Shown here piece by piece: positions 27,252 through 35,599 of a stretch of 37,595 nucleotides of DNA. The DNA lies in contig JAAVZE010000089.1 of NCBI GenBank assembly GCA_022791495.1, positions 1 through 37,595 of the forward strand, in the 5' to 3' direction. Every line of letters starts with the position of its first letter. The first letter of the stretch is position 1. The position numbers were made by a program, and so were the translations under genes. The notes under the pieces were generated by a model. The model was not told where the DNA came from. It did not search any database and saw nothing but the letters and a program-made list of their open reading frames with translations. Source of the DNA: Eubacterium sp. (lineage in GTDB: Bacteria > Bacillota > Clostridia > Lachnospirales > Lachnospiraceae).

Positions 27252-28205
27252 ATGAAATATTCTTTTGTGATACCCTGTTACAATTCTGCACTGACGATTT
27301 CTCAGGTGGTGGAACAGACGATGGCGGAGATGGATCATCTGGGCAGGGAAGATTATGAATTTATTCTTGTCAATGACTGTTCCCCGGATGGAGGGAAGAC
27401 AATTGAAGCGTTATCTGAGCTGGCAGAAAAATATGAATTTGTGAGAGTGATCGATCTTGCAAAAAATGCTGGCCAGCATAATGCGGTAATGGCTGGATTA
27501 AATTATGCAGCGGGTGAGATCATCGTGGGTATGGATGATGATATGCAAACACATCCCTCCCAGTTGGCAAGGTTATTTGCTGAATTTGAAAAGGGTTATG
27601 ATATCGTTTACGGCTATTATCCAGAAAAAAAGCATAATTTGTTCCGCAATCTGGGAAGTAGGTTTAATCATTTTACAGTAAGAATGCTGATCGGAAAACC
27701 AAAGGAATTAAAAACCTCCAGTTACTGGATAATTCGGCGTTTCATAAGGGATGCAGTTATTCAGTATCACAGCCCATATACCTATCTTCAAGGACTTTTT
27801 TTGCGGACAACACAAAATATAGCCAGTGTGCCAATCCAGCATTTTAAACGGGAAGTTGGTCATTCTAATTATACGTTTCGGAAACTGGTACGGCTCTGGG
27901 GAAATATACTTGGGTTTTCTATTGTTCCCCTGCGGCTTTCTGTCTATTGTGGATATTTGTTCTCCGGAATAAGTATAATAGGTGCAGCTACGATACTGGT
28001 GAAAAAAATGTTGAATCCATCCATGGCTCTGGGGTGGCCGTCGCTTATGGTAGCCACCTGTTTCTTTTCAGGAATCACATTACTTTTTATGGGACTGATT
28101 GGGGAATATATCGGAAGGATGTTCCTGCAGGTCAACCGGCAGCCGCAGTATGTGGTACGTCAAGTGATCCATAAAGAAATTACAAAGAAAAACCAAGGGG
28201 AATAA
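27252..28205 (+). CDS. GT2 glycosyltransferase, ArnC/DPM1-like (second copy)
   Basis: SFVIPCYNSALTISQVVEQTM, VNDCSPDGGKT, VGMDDDMQTHPSQLARL, C-terminal TM pair and LIGEYIGRMFLQVNRQPQYVVR. Confidence 0.92.
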   Translation: MKYSFVIPCYNSALTISQVVEQTMAEMDHLGREDYEFILVNDCSPDGGKTIEALSELAEKYEFVRVIDLAKNAGQHNAVMAGLNYAAGEIIVGMDDDMQTHPSQLARLFAEFEKGYDIVYGYYPEKKHNLFRNLGSRFNHFTVRMLIGKPKELKTSSYWIIRRFIRDAVIQYHSPYTYLQGLFLRTTQNIASVPIQHFKREVGHSNYTFRKLVRLWGNILGFSIVPLRLSVYCGYLFSGISIIGAATILVKKMLNPSMALGWPSLMVATCFFSGITLLFMGLIGEYIGRMFLQVNRQPQYVVRQVIHKEITKKNQGE

Positions 28206-29518
28206 TGCTTATGAATGTGTTTAGCAAGGTGAATGAAAATGTTCTGTCATTTATTCGTTTATTTATCCTGAATTCACATGATCTGTGTAATAAAAAGATT
28301 TATAATCTTCAGAATAAAAAGCTGAAAAAACTAATGAAGAGGGCATACCAGATTCCGTTGTATCGCAAAAAGTTTGAGGAAGCGGGGTTGAAACCAGAGG
28401 ATATTACCTGTCGGGAGGATCTGGCGGCATTCCCGGTTCTTACGAAACAGGAGATCAAGGAATGGCTTACACCGGTGCTTTCTGAAGTTTCGGGTAAATA
28501 TCATGTTTTTTCGACAAGTGGTTCAACGGGCACTCCGCTGAAAATTCTTGTATCACCAAATGAAAATTCTTATCTGACAGCAAACTGGCTGAGGATGGCT
28601 GTGAAACAGGGGATCAATCCCTTTTTTCAAAAAACAATGGCATTAAAGGATCCAGAACTGGTGGCTGAAGGGAGTGACAGCATAATTCAGAAACTGGGAA
28701 TTTTGAGACGTCGAAAGCTTTCTTTTCTTGCAGATGGAGAAGAGATCGCTGAAGGATTGAATCAGTATAAGCCAGATTTTTTTTATGCCCATAGAACAAA
28801 ACTTCTACAGATGATCGAGTATGCACAAAAAAATAATGTGAAATTGCATCATCCTGCAGCTTATGCAGTAATTAGTGAGATGATGTTAGAAAATGACGAA
28901 AAACTTTTTCGTCAGAATCTGGGGGACAATGTCTTTACTTCCTATGGCTGTATGGAAACGGGTGCATGTACTTATACGGTCAAAGGTGATCTGACAAGGC
29001 ACATCATTACAAATGACACTCATATTGTAAATGTGGTGGATGAGCATTCCAAGCTGGCGAAAAGGGGGAAAATGCTGCTTACGAATCTGAATTTTCTGGA
29101 TTTTCCAATTATCAATTATGATGTTGGGGATAATGCGGAGGTTTTTGAGGAGAACGGTGTAGAATATATAAGTCGGATTCATGGAAGATCAAATGACTGG
29201 ATCGAATTAGATGATGGCAGAAAATACGATTATCATCCATTTTACCGTGCCTTTGAGGGAGAGAACGAAGTCCTGCATTTCCGGGTGATCCAGGAGGATT
29301 ATCATAAAATCAGAATACAGCTGGTTGGCAGACCGGCAATGCAGAAGGACAATCGGGGTATGATAGAAAAGCGTGTCATACAGCAATTAAATAAGGTAAT
29401 AGCAGATTATGATATGGAGTACATCTTTGACTGGCGGGATTCCGTCCAACCGGATCAAAATGGAAAGACGAGATTTATTGTAAGCAGGATGAAAAAAGAT
29501 AATAAAAGTAGAAAGTAA
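28205..29518 (+). CDS. CapK/PaaK-like adenylate-forming enzyme
   Basis: YRKKFEEAGLKPEDI, FSTSGSTGTPLKI (P-loop), SYGCMETGACTYTVKGD, INYDVGDNAEVFEENG. Confidence 0.88.
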   Translation: MLMNVFSKVNENVLSFIRLFILNSHDLCNKKIYNLQNKKLKKLMKRAYQIPLYRKKFEEAGLKPEDITCREDLAAFPVLTKQEIKEWLTPVLSEVSGKYHVFSTSGSTGTPLKILVSPNENSYLTANWLRMAVKQGINPFFQKTMALKDPELVAEGSDSIIQKLGILRRRKLSFLADGEEIAEGLNQYKPDFFYAHRTKLLQMIEYAQKNNVKLHHPAAYAVISEMMLENDEKLFRQNLGDNVFTSYGCMETGACTYTVKGDLTRHIITNDTHIVNVVDEHSKLAKRGKMLLTNLNFLDFPIINYDVGDNAEVFEENGVEYISRIHGRSNDWIELDDGRKYDYHPFYRAFEGENEVLHFRVIQEDYHKIRIQLVGRPAMQKDNRGMIEKRVIQQLNKVIADYDMEYIFDWRDSVQPDQNGKTRFIVSRMKKDNKSRK

Positions 29519-29532
29519 ATAAGGAGGCAGGT

Positions 29533-29910
29533 GTGAAAATTGATAAATTGTTAGAAAAACCTAGAAATGTATATTTGTTTGCTCTAATAGCAATATTGAT
29601 AGAAAGTTTTTCCAGTGTCTGTTTAAAGCTGGCAGGGGAGTTTCCTGTATTTTCAAAAAATTATGTGCTATATTATTTTGGTGCACTTATTATTATGGGG
29701 ATTTATGCGGTACTCTGGCAGCTGCTCTTAGAACACCTTCCCCTTACTACTGCGTATTTGCGAAAAGGCGTGACATACATTTTATTATATTTGTGGGCAT
29801 ACATTTTTTTTGGTGAACATATTTCCCTCATGCAGTGGGTCGGGACTGCGATTATATTAGCAGGTATGGTTGTCAGCCAGATGGGAGAAGGAAAGGAGAA
29901 GGGAAAATGA
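29533..29910 (+). CDS. Small EamA/SMR-type membrane protein (ArnE/F-like subunit 1)
   Basis: 125 aa, four hydrophobic segments, GTG start; ESFSSVCLKLAGEF ... AYLRKGVTYILLYLWAYIFFGEHISLMQWVGTAIILAGMVV. Confidence 0.8.
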   Translation: MKIDKLLEKPRNVYLFALIAILIESFSSVCLKLAGEFPVFSKNYVLYYFGALIIMGIYAVLWQLLLEHLPLTTAYLRKGVTYILLYLWAYIFFGEHISLMQWVGTAIILAGMVVSQMGEGKEKGK

Positions 29911-30239
29911 TCGGATGGATAATTGGTACATGTTCTGTTATTATAGCATCCTTTGCCCAGATCCTGCTTAAAAAATCTGCAGAAGAAAAGGCAGAGAGCT
30001 TTATAAAGAAATTTTTAAACATAAAAGTAGTTATCTCATACATGCTGCTTTTTGTGTCAATGTTTGTAAATACATTTGTGTTAAGATACTTAGAATTAAA
30101 AATTTTACCCTGTATTACAGCTACAAGTTTTCTGTGGATACTTTTATTTTCATATTTTTTCCTGGGTGAGAAACCTTCTTCCAATAGGGTGATTGGTATG
30201 ATCATGATCATGGTGGGCGTTATCGTTGCCCAGTTTTAA
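29907..30239 (+). CDS. Small EamA/SMR-type membrane protein (ArnE/F-like subunit 2)
   Basis: MIGWIIGTCSVIIASFAQILLKKSAEE ... SFLWILLFSYFFLGEKPSSNRVIGMIMIMVGVIVAQF; 4-nt overlap with previous gene. Confidence 0.8.
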   Translation: MIGWIIGTCSVIIASFAQILLKKSAEEKAESFIKKFLNIKVVISYMLLFVSMFVNTFVLRYLELKILPCITATSFLWILLFSYFFLGEKPSSNRVIGMIMIMVGVIVAQF

Positions 30240-30257
30240 AAGAGAGAGGTGGAAAAG

Positions 30258-31344
30258 ATGAAGTTTGATAAACAGGACACAAATATTGCAAAAACAATTG
30301 CTATTATTATGATGTATATACACCATTCATTTTATTCGCCGGAATCTTACAGCGGTTATACATTTTCTTTTGCGCCTTTTGGTGAGTCCCGTACGGTTGC
30401 CATCGCGCAGTTGTTTAAAGTATGTGTGTCAGTATTTGTGTTTCTTAGTGCTTATGGGATTACGATATCATTTATGAAAAAAGAAAAAGAGAACTGCCAC
30501 GTCCCGCTAAAAGAGTTTTTTGTGGATAATTTTCACCGGTGGATCAAATTGATATCGGGATTTATCGTTATTTATATTTTGGCTCAGATATTTTCCTTCC
30601 TGGGCAGAAACAATACAGAAGTATATGGTACTGGAATAAAAAGAGTTGTTTATACTGTTTTGGATATATTTGGTCTGGCAAATATATTTAACACGCCTAC
30701 CTTTAACTCGACATGGTGGTACATGGGACTTGCATTGACGGTCCTTCTTATTATGCCGCTTTTATACAGGGCGCATAAAAAAACCGGTGTGGCATTGTTT
30801 GTTCTGGCAGTGGTTTTGCCCAGGATGTTATCTCTTGAATTTACATCTTTACGCTGGTGCCTGCCTTCTATTTGTCTGGGGATCCTTTTTGCGGAAAGGG
30901 ATCTTTTTGTAAAACTGCACAATTTGTATCGGGATAAAATATACTTACATGTAGGAAAGATCATAGTAGCTATGGCTGTTCTTTTTGCCCTTTTTATAAT
31001 CCGCCATAAAACACAGATGATGCTTGATATAACAGATGCGTTTTTGTCTGCCCTTATTATTTATATCAGTTTTGAAATCTTTGGAGAGAGAGGAAGAGTT
31101 GTAAAAACAACAGCAGCAGTTTGCGGAAAGTATTCCATGAATATGTTCTTTGCCCACACATTTTTCCGGGGATATTATTTTAAAGATTTCTATATATTCC
31201 TTTGGGAATGCATGGTTAAACATATTTGTTTTGACGATTACGACTCTTTTGTTCTCCGTCTGTGTAGAAATGCTTAAGAAATATACAGGTTATAATAAAA
31301 TGATAGAGAAACTGGTAAATCGAATGGTAACACATAAGTGTTGA
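30258..31344 (+). pseudogene. Acyltransferase family 3 (OafA-like) interrupted by an apparent frameshift near 31191
   Basis: N-terminal frame DTNIAKTIAIIMMYIHHSFY...CGKYSMNMFFAHTFFRGYYFKDFYIFLWECMVKH... ends at 31277; the expected last TM and tail (IYSFGNAWLNIFVLTITTLLFSVCVEMLKKYTGYNKMIEKL) continue in the +1 frame to 31344. Confidence 0.7.
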
Positions 31345-31366
31345 TCATTTTGCCTGATGCTATATT

Positions 31367-31404
31367 AATTATGGTCAGCGATGCCGCTGGCCATAATTTT
31401 TTTT
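31367..31404 (+). terminator. Rho-independent terminator
   Basis: ATTATGGTCAGCG-ATGC-CGCTGGCCATAAT 13-bp stem followed by an uninterrupted T-run. Confidence 0.9.
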
Positions 31405-31558
31405 CTTGCTACCGGCGAAGAAAAAAGATGATTATACCATGAAGGCGGTAACTGAAAAGAAGGAACTGGTACTGGGGTAGCATAATGGCGTGAATTTGGT
31501 CCTGTTTCGTTCTGGTTTAGTAAAGTAATATAAGTTTTGGCTCGTATATCATAGAACC

Positions 31559-31600
31559 AATAGTCGTATATTCCAAGGAGGAATCATACGACTATTTTTT
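31559..31600 (+). terminator. Second terminator-like hairpin upstream of the TPP-enzyme gene
   Basis: AATAGTCGTATATTCC / GGAATCATACGACTATT stem with one bulged C, then a T-run. Confidence 0.75.
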
Positions 31601-31638
31601 GCTTTTTGTCTTTTGCTATGGAAAAAACAGACAAAAAG

Positions 31639-31647
31639 TGGTATACT
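31639..31647 (+). promoter_or_regulatory. Extended -10 promoter element
   Basis: TGGTATACT (TGn-TATACT), about 50 nt before the start codon; weak -35. Confidence 0.4.
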
Positions 31648-31698
31648 ATTTTTATATGCATTAAAAGATGAAAGAAATGTAAGCTCAGGAGGACAATC

Positions 31699-33516
31699 AT
31701 GAAGATAAAATTATCCAACTATGTAGCACAATTTTTAGTGGACCGTGGGATTGATACCGTGTTTACTGTGACAGGTGGCGGCGCCATGCATCTGAATGAC
31801 GGGCTGGGACACCAGGAAGGACTGCATTGTGTCTATCAGCACCATGAGCAGGCATGCGCCATTGCAGGAGAAGCATATGCGAGAATGCACAATAAAATTG
31901 GCGCTGTATGCGTGACCACAGGGCCGGGAGGGACCAATGCCATTACCGGTGTGGTAGGAGGATGGCTGGACTCCATCCCCATGCTGGTGATCTCCGGTCA
32001 GGTACGCTATGACACTACCGCGAGAAGCACAGGCCTTGGCATCCGTGCGATGGGAGACCAGGAATTTGATATCTGTAAAGCCGTAGACAGTATGACGAAG
32101 TACTGCCAGATGGTGATCGATCCTCTGGATATCCGATATTGTCTGGAAAAGGCGCTCTATCTGGCGCAGACCGGCAGACCGGGGCCATGCTGGCTGGATA
32201 TACCAGTAAATGTACAGGGAGCAATGATTGAGACCGGGGAGCTTCGTTCTTTTGATCCGGCAGAATGCGCCGCAGAAGTTCCGGCAAAGCCATCGGAGGA
32301 GACCATAGATACCATTATTGAAAAGATTAAACAGGCAAAGCGTCCGGTGATCAATGCCGGAAACGGAATCCGGATCTCCGGAGGATATGAGGATTTCTGC
32401 CAGATGGTGGACAAGTTGAATATCCCGGTGGTCACTGGCTGGAACAGCATTGACTTGATCGCCGACGAGCATCCATTGTATGTGGGCCGGGGGGGAATCA
32501 TGGGAGACCGGGCAGGAAATTTTGCGATCCAGAACAGTGATCTGGTGCTTTCCCTTGGAAGCCGTCTGAGTATCCGCCAGGTGGGGTACAATTATAAGAC
32601 CTGGGCGAGAGAGGCGTATACTATCGTGGTGGATGTGGATGGCGAGGAGCTGAAAAAACCTACGATCCATGTGGATATGCCGGTATGCGCTGATGTCAAA
32701 GATGTGATGCAGATGATCAATGAGAGACTTGGAGATACAAAGCTGGACACAGATTCGTTCTGGCTGGATAAATGTGATCACTGGAAAAAGACGTATCCTG
32801 TTGTTCTGCCAAAACATTACGAGCAGAAAGGGTTGGCCAACGTCTATGCATTTATTAAGGAAGTCAGCAGAGTTCTTCCGGAAGAGTATGTGACGGTGGT
32901 GGGTAATGGTTCCGCCTGTGTGGTGGGAAGCCATGGTTATGAGATCAAAAAGGGACAGAGATTTATTATCAATTCAGCCATTGCGTCCATGGGATATGAT
33001 CTGCCAGCTGCCATCGGTGCCTGCGTAGCTGAGGGGGGCAGGGAGCTGGTGTGCCTGAGCGGTGACGGAAGCATTCAGATGAATCTTCAGGAACTGCAGA
33101 CGATTCAGACCAATAGACTTCCAATCAAGATCTTTGTGATCAACAACAATGGGTATCACTCCATACGCCAGACCCAGACTAACTTCTTCGGAGAGCCATT
33201 TGTTGGTATTGGGCCTCAGAGTCATGACCTGGAATTTCCGGATATGAAAAAGATCGCCTATGCATATGACTATCCATTTTTCCGGTGTGAGAGCAATGAT
33301 ACACTGGAGGAGACGATCCGGCAGGTTTTCGCCACAGAGGGAGCAGTGATCTGTGAGATTATGGTCTCTACGGATCAGAACTTTGAGCCAAAGTCTTCTA
33401 CCAAACGGCTGGAGGATGGCACACTGGTTTCACCGCCGTTGGAGGACCTGGCGCCGTTCCTTGACAGAGAGACATTCTTAAAAGAGATGATTATTGATCC
33501 GGTTTCGGAGGAATAA
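31699..33516 (+). CDS. Thiamine-diphosphate-dependent enzyme, acetolactate synthase/YerE-like
   Basis: VYQHHEQACAIAGEAYAR (catalytic Glu), TTGPGGTNAITGVVGGWLDSIPMLVISGQV, GDGSIQMNLQELQTIQTNRLPIKIFVINNNGY (TPP motif). Confidence 0.9.
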   Translation: MKIKLSNYVAQFLVDRGIDTVFTVTGGGAMHLNDGLGHQEGLHCVYQHHEQACAIAGEAYARMHNKIGAVCVTTGPGGTNAITGVVGGWLDSIPMLVISGQVRYDTTARSTGLGIRAMGDQEFDICKAVDSMTKYCQMVIDPLDIRYCLEKALYLAQTGRPGPCWLDIPVNVQGAMIETGELRSFDPAECAAEVPAKPSEETIDTIIEKIKQAKRPVINAGNGIRISGGYEDFCQMVDKLNIPVVTGWNSIDLIADEHPLYVGRGGIMGDRAGNFAIQNSDLVLSLGSRLSIRQVGYNYKTWAREAYTIVVDVDGEELKKPTIHVDMPVCADVKDVMQMINERLGDTKLDTDSFWLDKCDHWKKTYPVVLPKHYEQKGLANVYAFIKEVSRVLPEEYVTVVGNGSACVVGSHGYEIKKGQRFIINSAIASMGYDLPAAIGACVAEGGRELVCLSGDGSIQMNLQELQTIQTNRLPIKIFVINNNGYHSIRQTQTNFFGEPFVGIGPQSHDLEFPDMKKIAYAYDYPFFRCESNDTLEETIRQVFATEGAVICEIMVSTDQNFEPKSSTKRLEDGTLVSPPLEDLAPFLDRETFLKEMIIDPVSEE

Positions 33517-33519
33517 TGT

Positions 33520-34608
33520 ATGAGGGTAGAACACAAAAGAAATTATGTTCTTGATGCGATGCGCTTTTTATTTAGTATCATGATTCTGATCCATCACTCG
33601 TATCTGATTACAGATGGTAAATTCCGGTATGCCCCCAGTGGTTATATTGGAGTAGAATTTTTTTTCATTGTGACGGGCTATTATATGATGGTCTATATAG
33701 AAAGACGGTGGGGGGAACAGCAGACAGAGGCTGTGGATCTTGGCGGTGAGACGAGAACCTTTGTCATGAAAAAGCTTACTAAGATATGGCCCTATTTACT
33801 CGTTTCCGATGTGGCGTCCATCATCGTCTGTTTTATTGTTTTAAAAGAAGGTATTCTTCATGGTATCGTGTATGCCTATTCGGAGCTGCTGATGCTGCAG
33901 ATGGCAGGCTTCTGGGGAAATTATCCTACAGGGGCGGCCTGGTATCTGTCCGCGCTGATATTGGCGCTGCTGTTTCTTTTTCCAGTGGCGATGAAGTTTC
34001 GGTCTATGTTCCTGAACGTCATAGCTCCTTTGATGGCTGTTTTGGTATTGGGGCATCTCACTCTAACCTATGGCAGTGTAGGAAACGATCCGGGGCTTTG
34101 GGATGGATATTTTGGAAAAGGCCTGATTCGCGCCGTAGCGGAGATCTCACTGGGCGCTGTCTGTTATGGGGTATCCTCATATATCAGCAGATGGAAGTCG
34201 TCTATACTTTCAAAAGTGCTTTTTGGTATCGCAGAAGTGTTCTGTTATACAGGGGTGGCCTATATCGCCTATAAATATCAGCCAGGGAAAACGGATATAT
34301 TGGCAATATTGCTGCTTTTTGCAGGCATTGCGATAAACACCAGCAGGCAGAGTATCTGGTATAAGTATTTTAATTTTAAGATATTTGGAGTGTTAGGAAC
34401 AATGAGTATGGCAATCTTTCTCAATAATTTTTATTGGAGCAAATGCATGAGGACGATATTTCCCGCTGCGTCCGTCACTCAATTAATGATATACTATGTT
34501 GTTATTTCCCTGTTCACAGCACTGGCAGTCTATGGAGTTGTGGCAGTTTTGCGATTTGGTATACATAGGGTGAGAGCAGCTGTGACAGAAGAAAGGGTGA
34601 AAGTATGA
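33520..34608 (+). CDS. Acyltransferase family 3 (OafA/NolL-like)
   Basis: NYVLDAMRFLFSIMILIHHSYL, GYIGVEFFFIVTGYYMM, multiple TM segments. Confidence 0.88.
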   Translation: MRVEHKRNYVLDAMRFLFSIMILIHHSYLITDGKFRYAPSGYIGVEFFFIVTGYYMMVYIERRWGEQQTEAVDLGGETRTFVMKKLTKIWPYLLVSDVASIIVCFIVLKEGILHGIVYAYSELLMLQMAGFWGNYPTGAAWYLSALILALLFLFPVAMKFRSMFLNVIAPLMAVLVLGHLTLTYGSVGNDPGLWDGYFGKGLIRAVAEISLGAVCYGVSSYISRWKSSILSKVLFGIAEVFCYTGVAYIAYKYQPGKTDILAILLLFAGIAINTSRQSIWYKYFNFKIFGVLGTMSMAIFLNNFYWSKCMRTIFPAASVTQLMIYYVVISLFTALAVYGVVAVLRFGIHRVRAAVTEERVKV

Positions 34609-35546
34609 AAAGGGCGGTTATAACAGGGGCTTCCGGAATGCTTGGTCAGGCGCTTGCCAGGTTACTGGTACAAAATGAAATCGAAGTGTATACGGTACTG
34701 CGGCCGGGGTCCGAGCACAATGCACAGGCGTTTCATGATGCGAGAGTGATTCCTGTAGAATGTGATCTGACGGAATTGACTTCTCTGCCAGAAAAAATCC
34801 AGCAGACATGTGATGCCTTTTTCCATTTTGGCTGGGGAGGAACTTTTGGAAACATGAGAAATAACTATCATGGACAGCTGCAAAATGTAAGTTATATCTT
34901 GGATGCTGTGGAGGCAGCAAAGGGATTAGGATGCAGCGTATTTCTCGGCGCGGGATCCCAGGCGGAGTTTGGACGGGTGCCGGAAGGGGTAAAGCTTTCG
35001 GCAAAACTAACTGCTAATCCGGAGACAGGGTATGGTATCGCAAAACTTTGTGCCGGGCAGATGAGTCGTGCTGCGTGCCGGGATTATGGAATCCGCCATA
35101 TCTGGACCAGGATTCTCAGCGTATATGGCCCAGGGGACAAGGACAGGACGATGGTGATGTCCGGGATCTGTTCCATGCTGCGGGGTGAGATTCCTAAGTA
35201 TACAAAGGGGGAGCAGATCTGGGATTATCTGTATTGCGACGATGCGGCTAAGGCATTTTATCTGGCCGCGGAAAAGGGCAGAGATGGTGCGGTTTACTGC
35301 GTGGGAAGCGGGGAAGAGAGACTTCTGAAAGACTATATAAAGGACATTGGCGATGTGGTATGTCCGGGGCAGGAGATCACCTTTGGAGAGGTTCCATATT
35401 ACGATAAGCAGGTGATGTATCTGTGTGCCGATATACAGGATCTGAAACGGGACACCGGGTTTGAACCGGAGACCTCTTTTCGTGAGGGTATTGAAAAAAC
35501 AGTGGCATGGAGAAAGACATGCTCCAGGCCTTTGTTTGACAATTAA
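34605..35546 (+). CDS. NAD-dependent epimerase/dehydratase (extended SDR)
   Basis: AVITGASGMLGQALARLL, FHFGWGGTFGN, ETGYGIAKLCAG (YxxxK), WTRILSVYGPGDKDRTMV, WDYLYCDDAAKAFYLAAE. Confidence 0.92.
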   Translation: MKRAVITGASGMLGQALARLLVQNEIEVYTVLRPGSEHNAQAFHDARVIPVECDLTELTSLPEKIQQTCDAFFHFGWGGTFGNMRNNYHGQLQNVSYILDAVEAAKGLGCSVFLGAGSQAEFGRVPEGVKLSAKLTANPETGYGIAKLCAGQMSRAACRDYGIRHIWTRILSVYGPGDKDRTMVMSGICSMLRGEIPKYTKGEQIWDYLYCDDAAKAFYLAAEKGRDGAVYCVGSGEERLLKDYIKDIGDVVCPGQEITFGEVPYYDKQVMYLCADIQDLKRDTGFEPETSFREGIEKTVAWRKTCSRPLFDN

Positions 35547-35565
35547 AAACAGATTATGCTATAAT
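35536..35565 (+). promoter_or_regulatory. Consensus sigma-A promoter
   Basis: TTGACA - 18 nt - TATAAT, overlapping the stop of the epimerase gene. Confidence 0.7.
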
Positions 35566-35599
35566 CGGATAACATTATATGGTAAGAAGGAGAAAGAAA

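Noticed and set aside
31735-32934. 399-aa minus-strand ORF antisense to the TPP enzyme
   Set aside because: Composition typical of an antisense shadow (His/Ser/Ile-rich, no motifs); the plus-strand gene is convincing.
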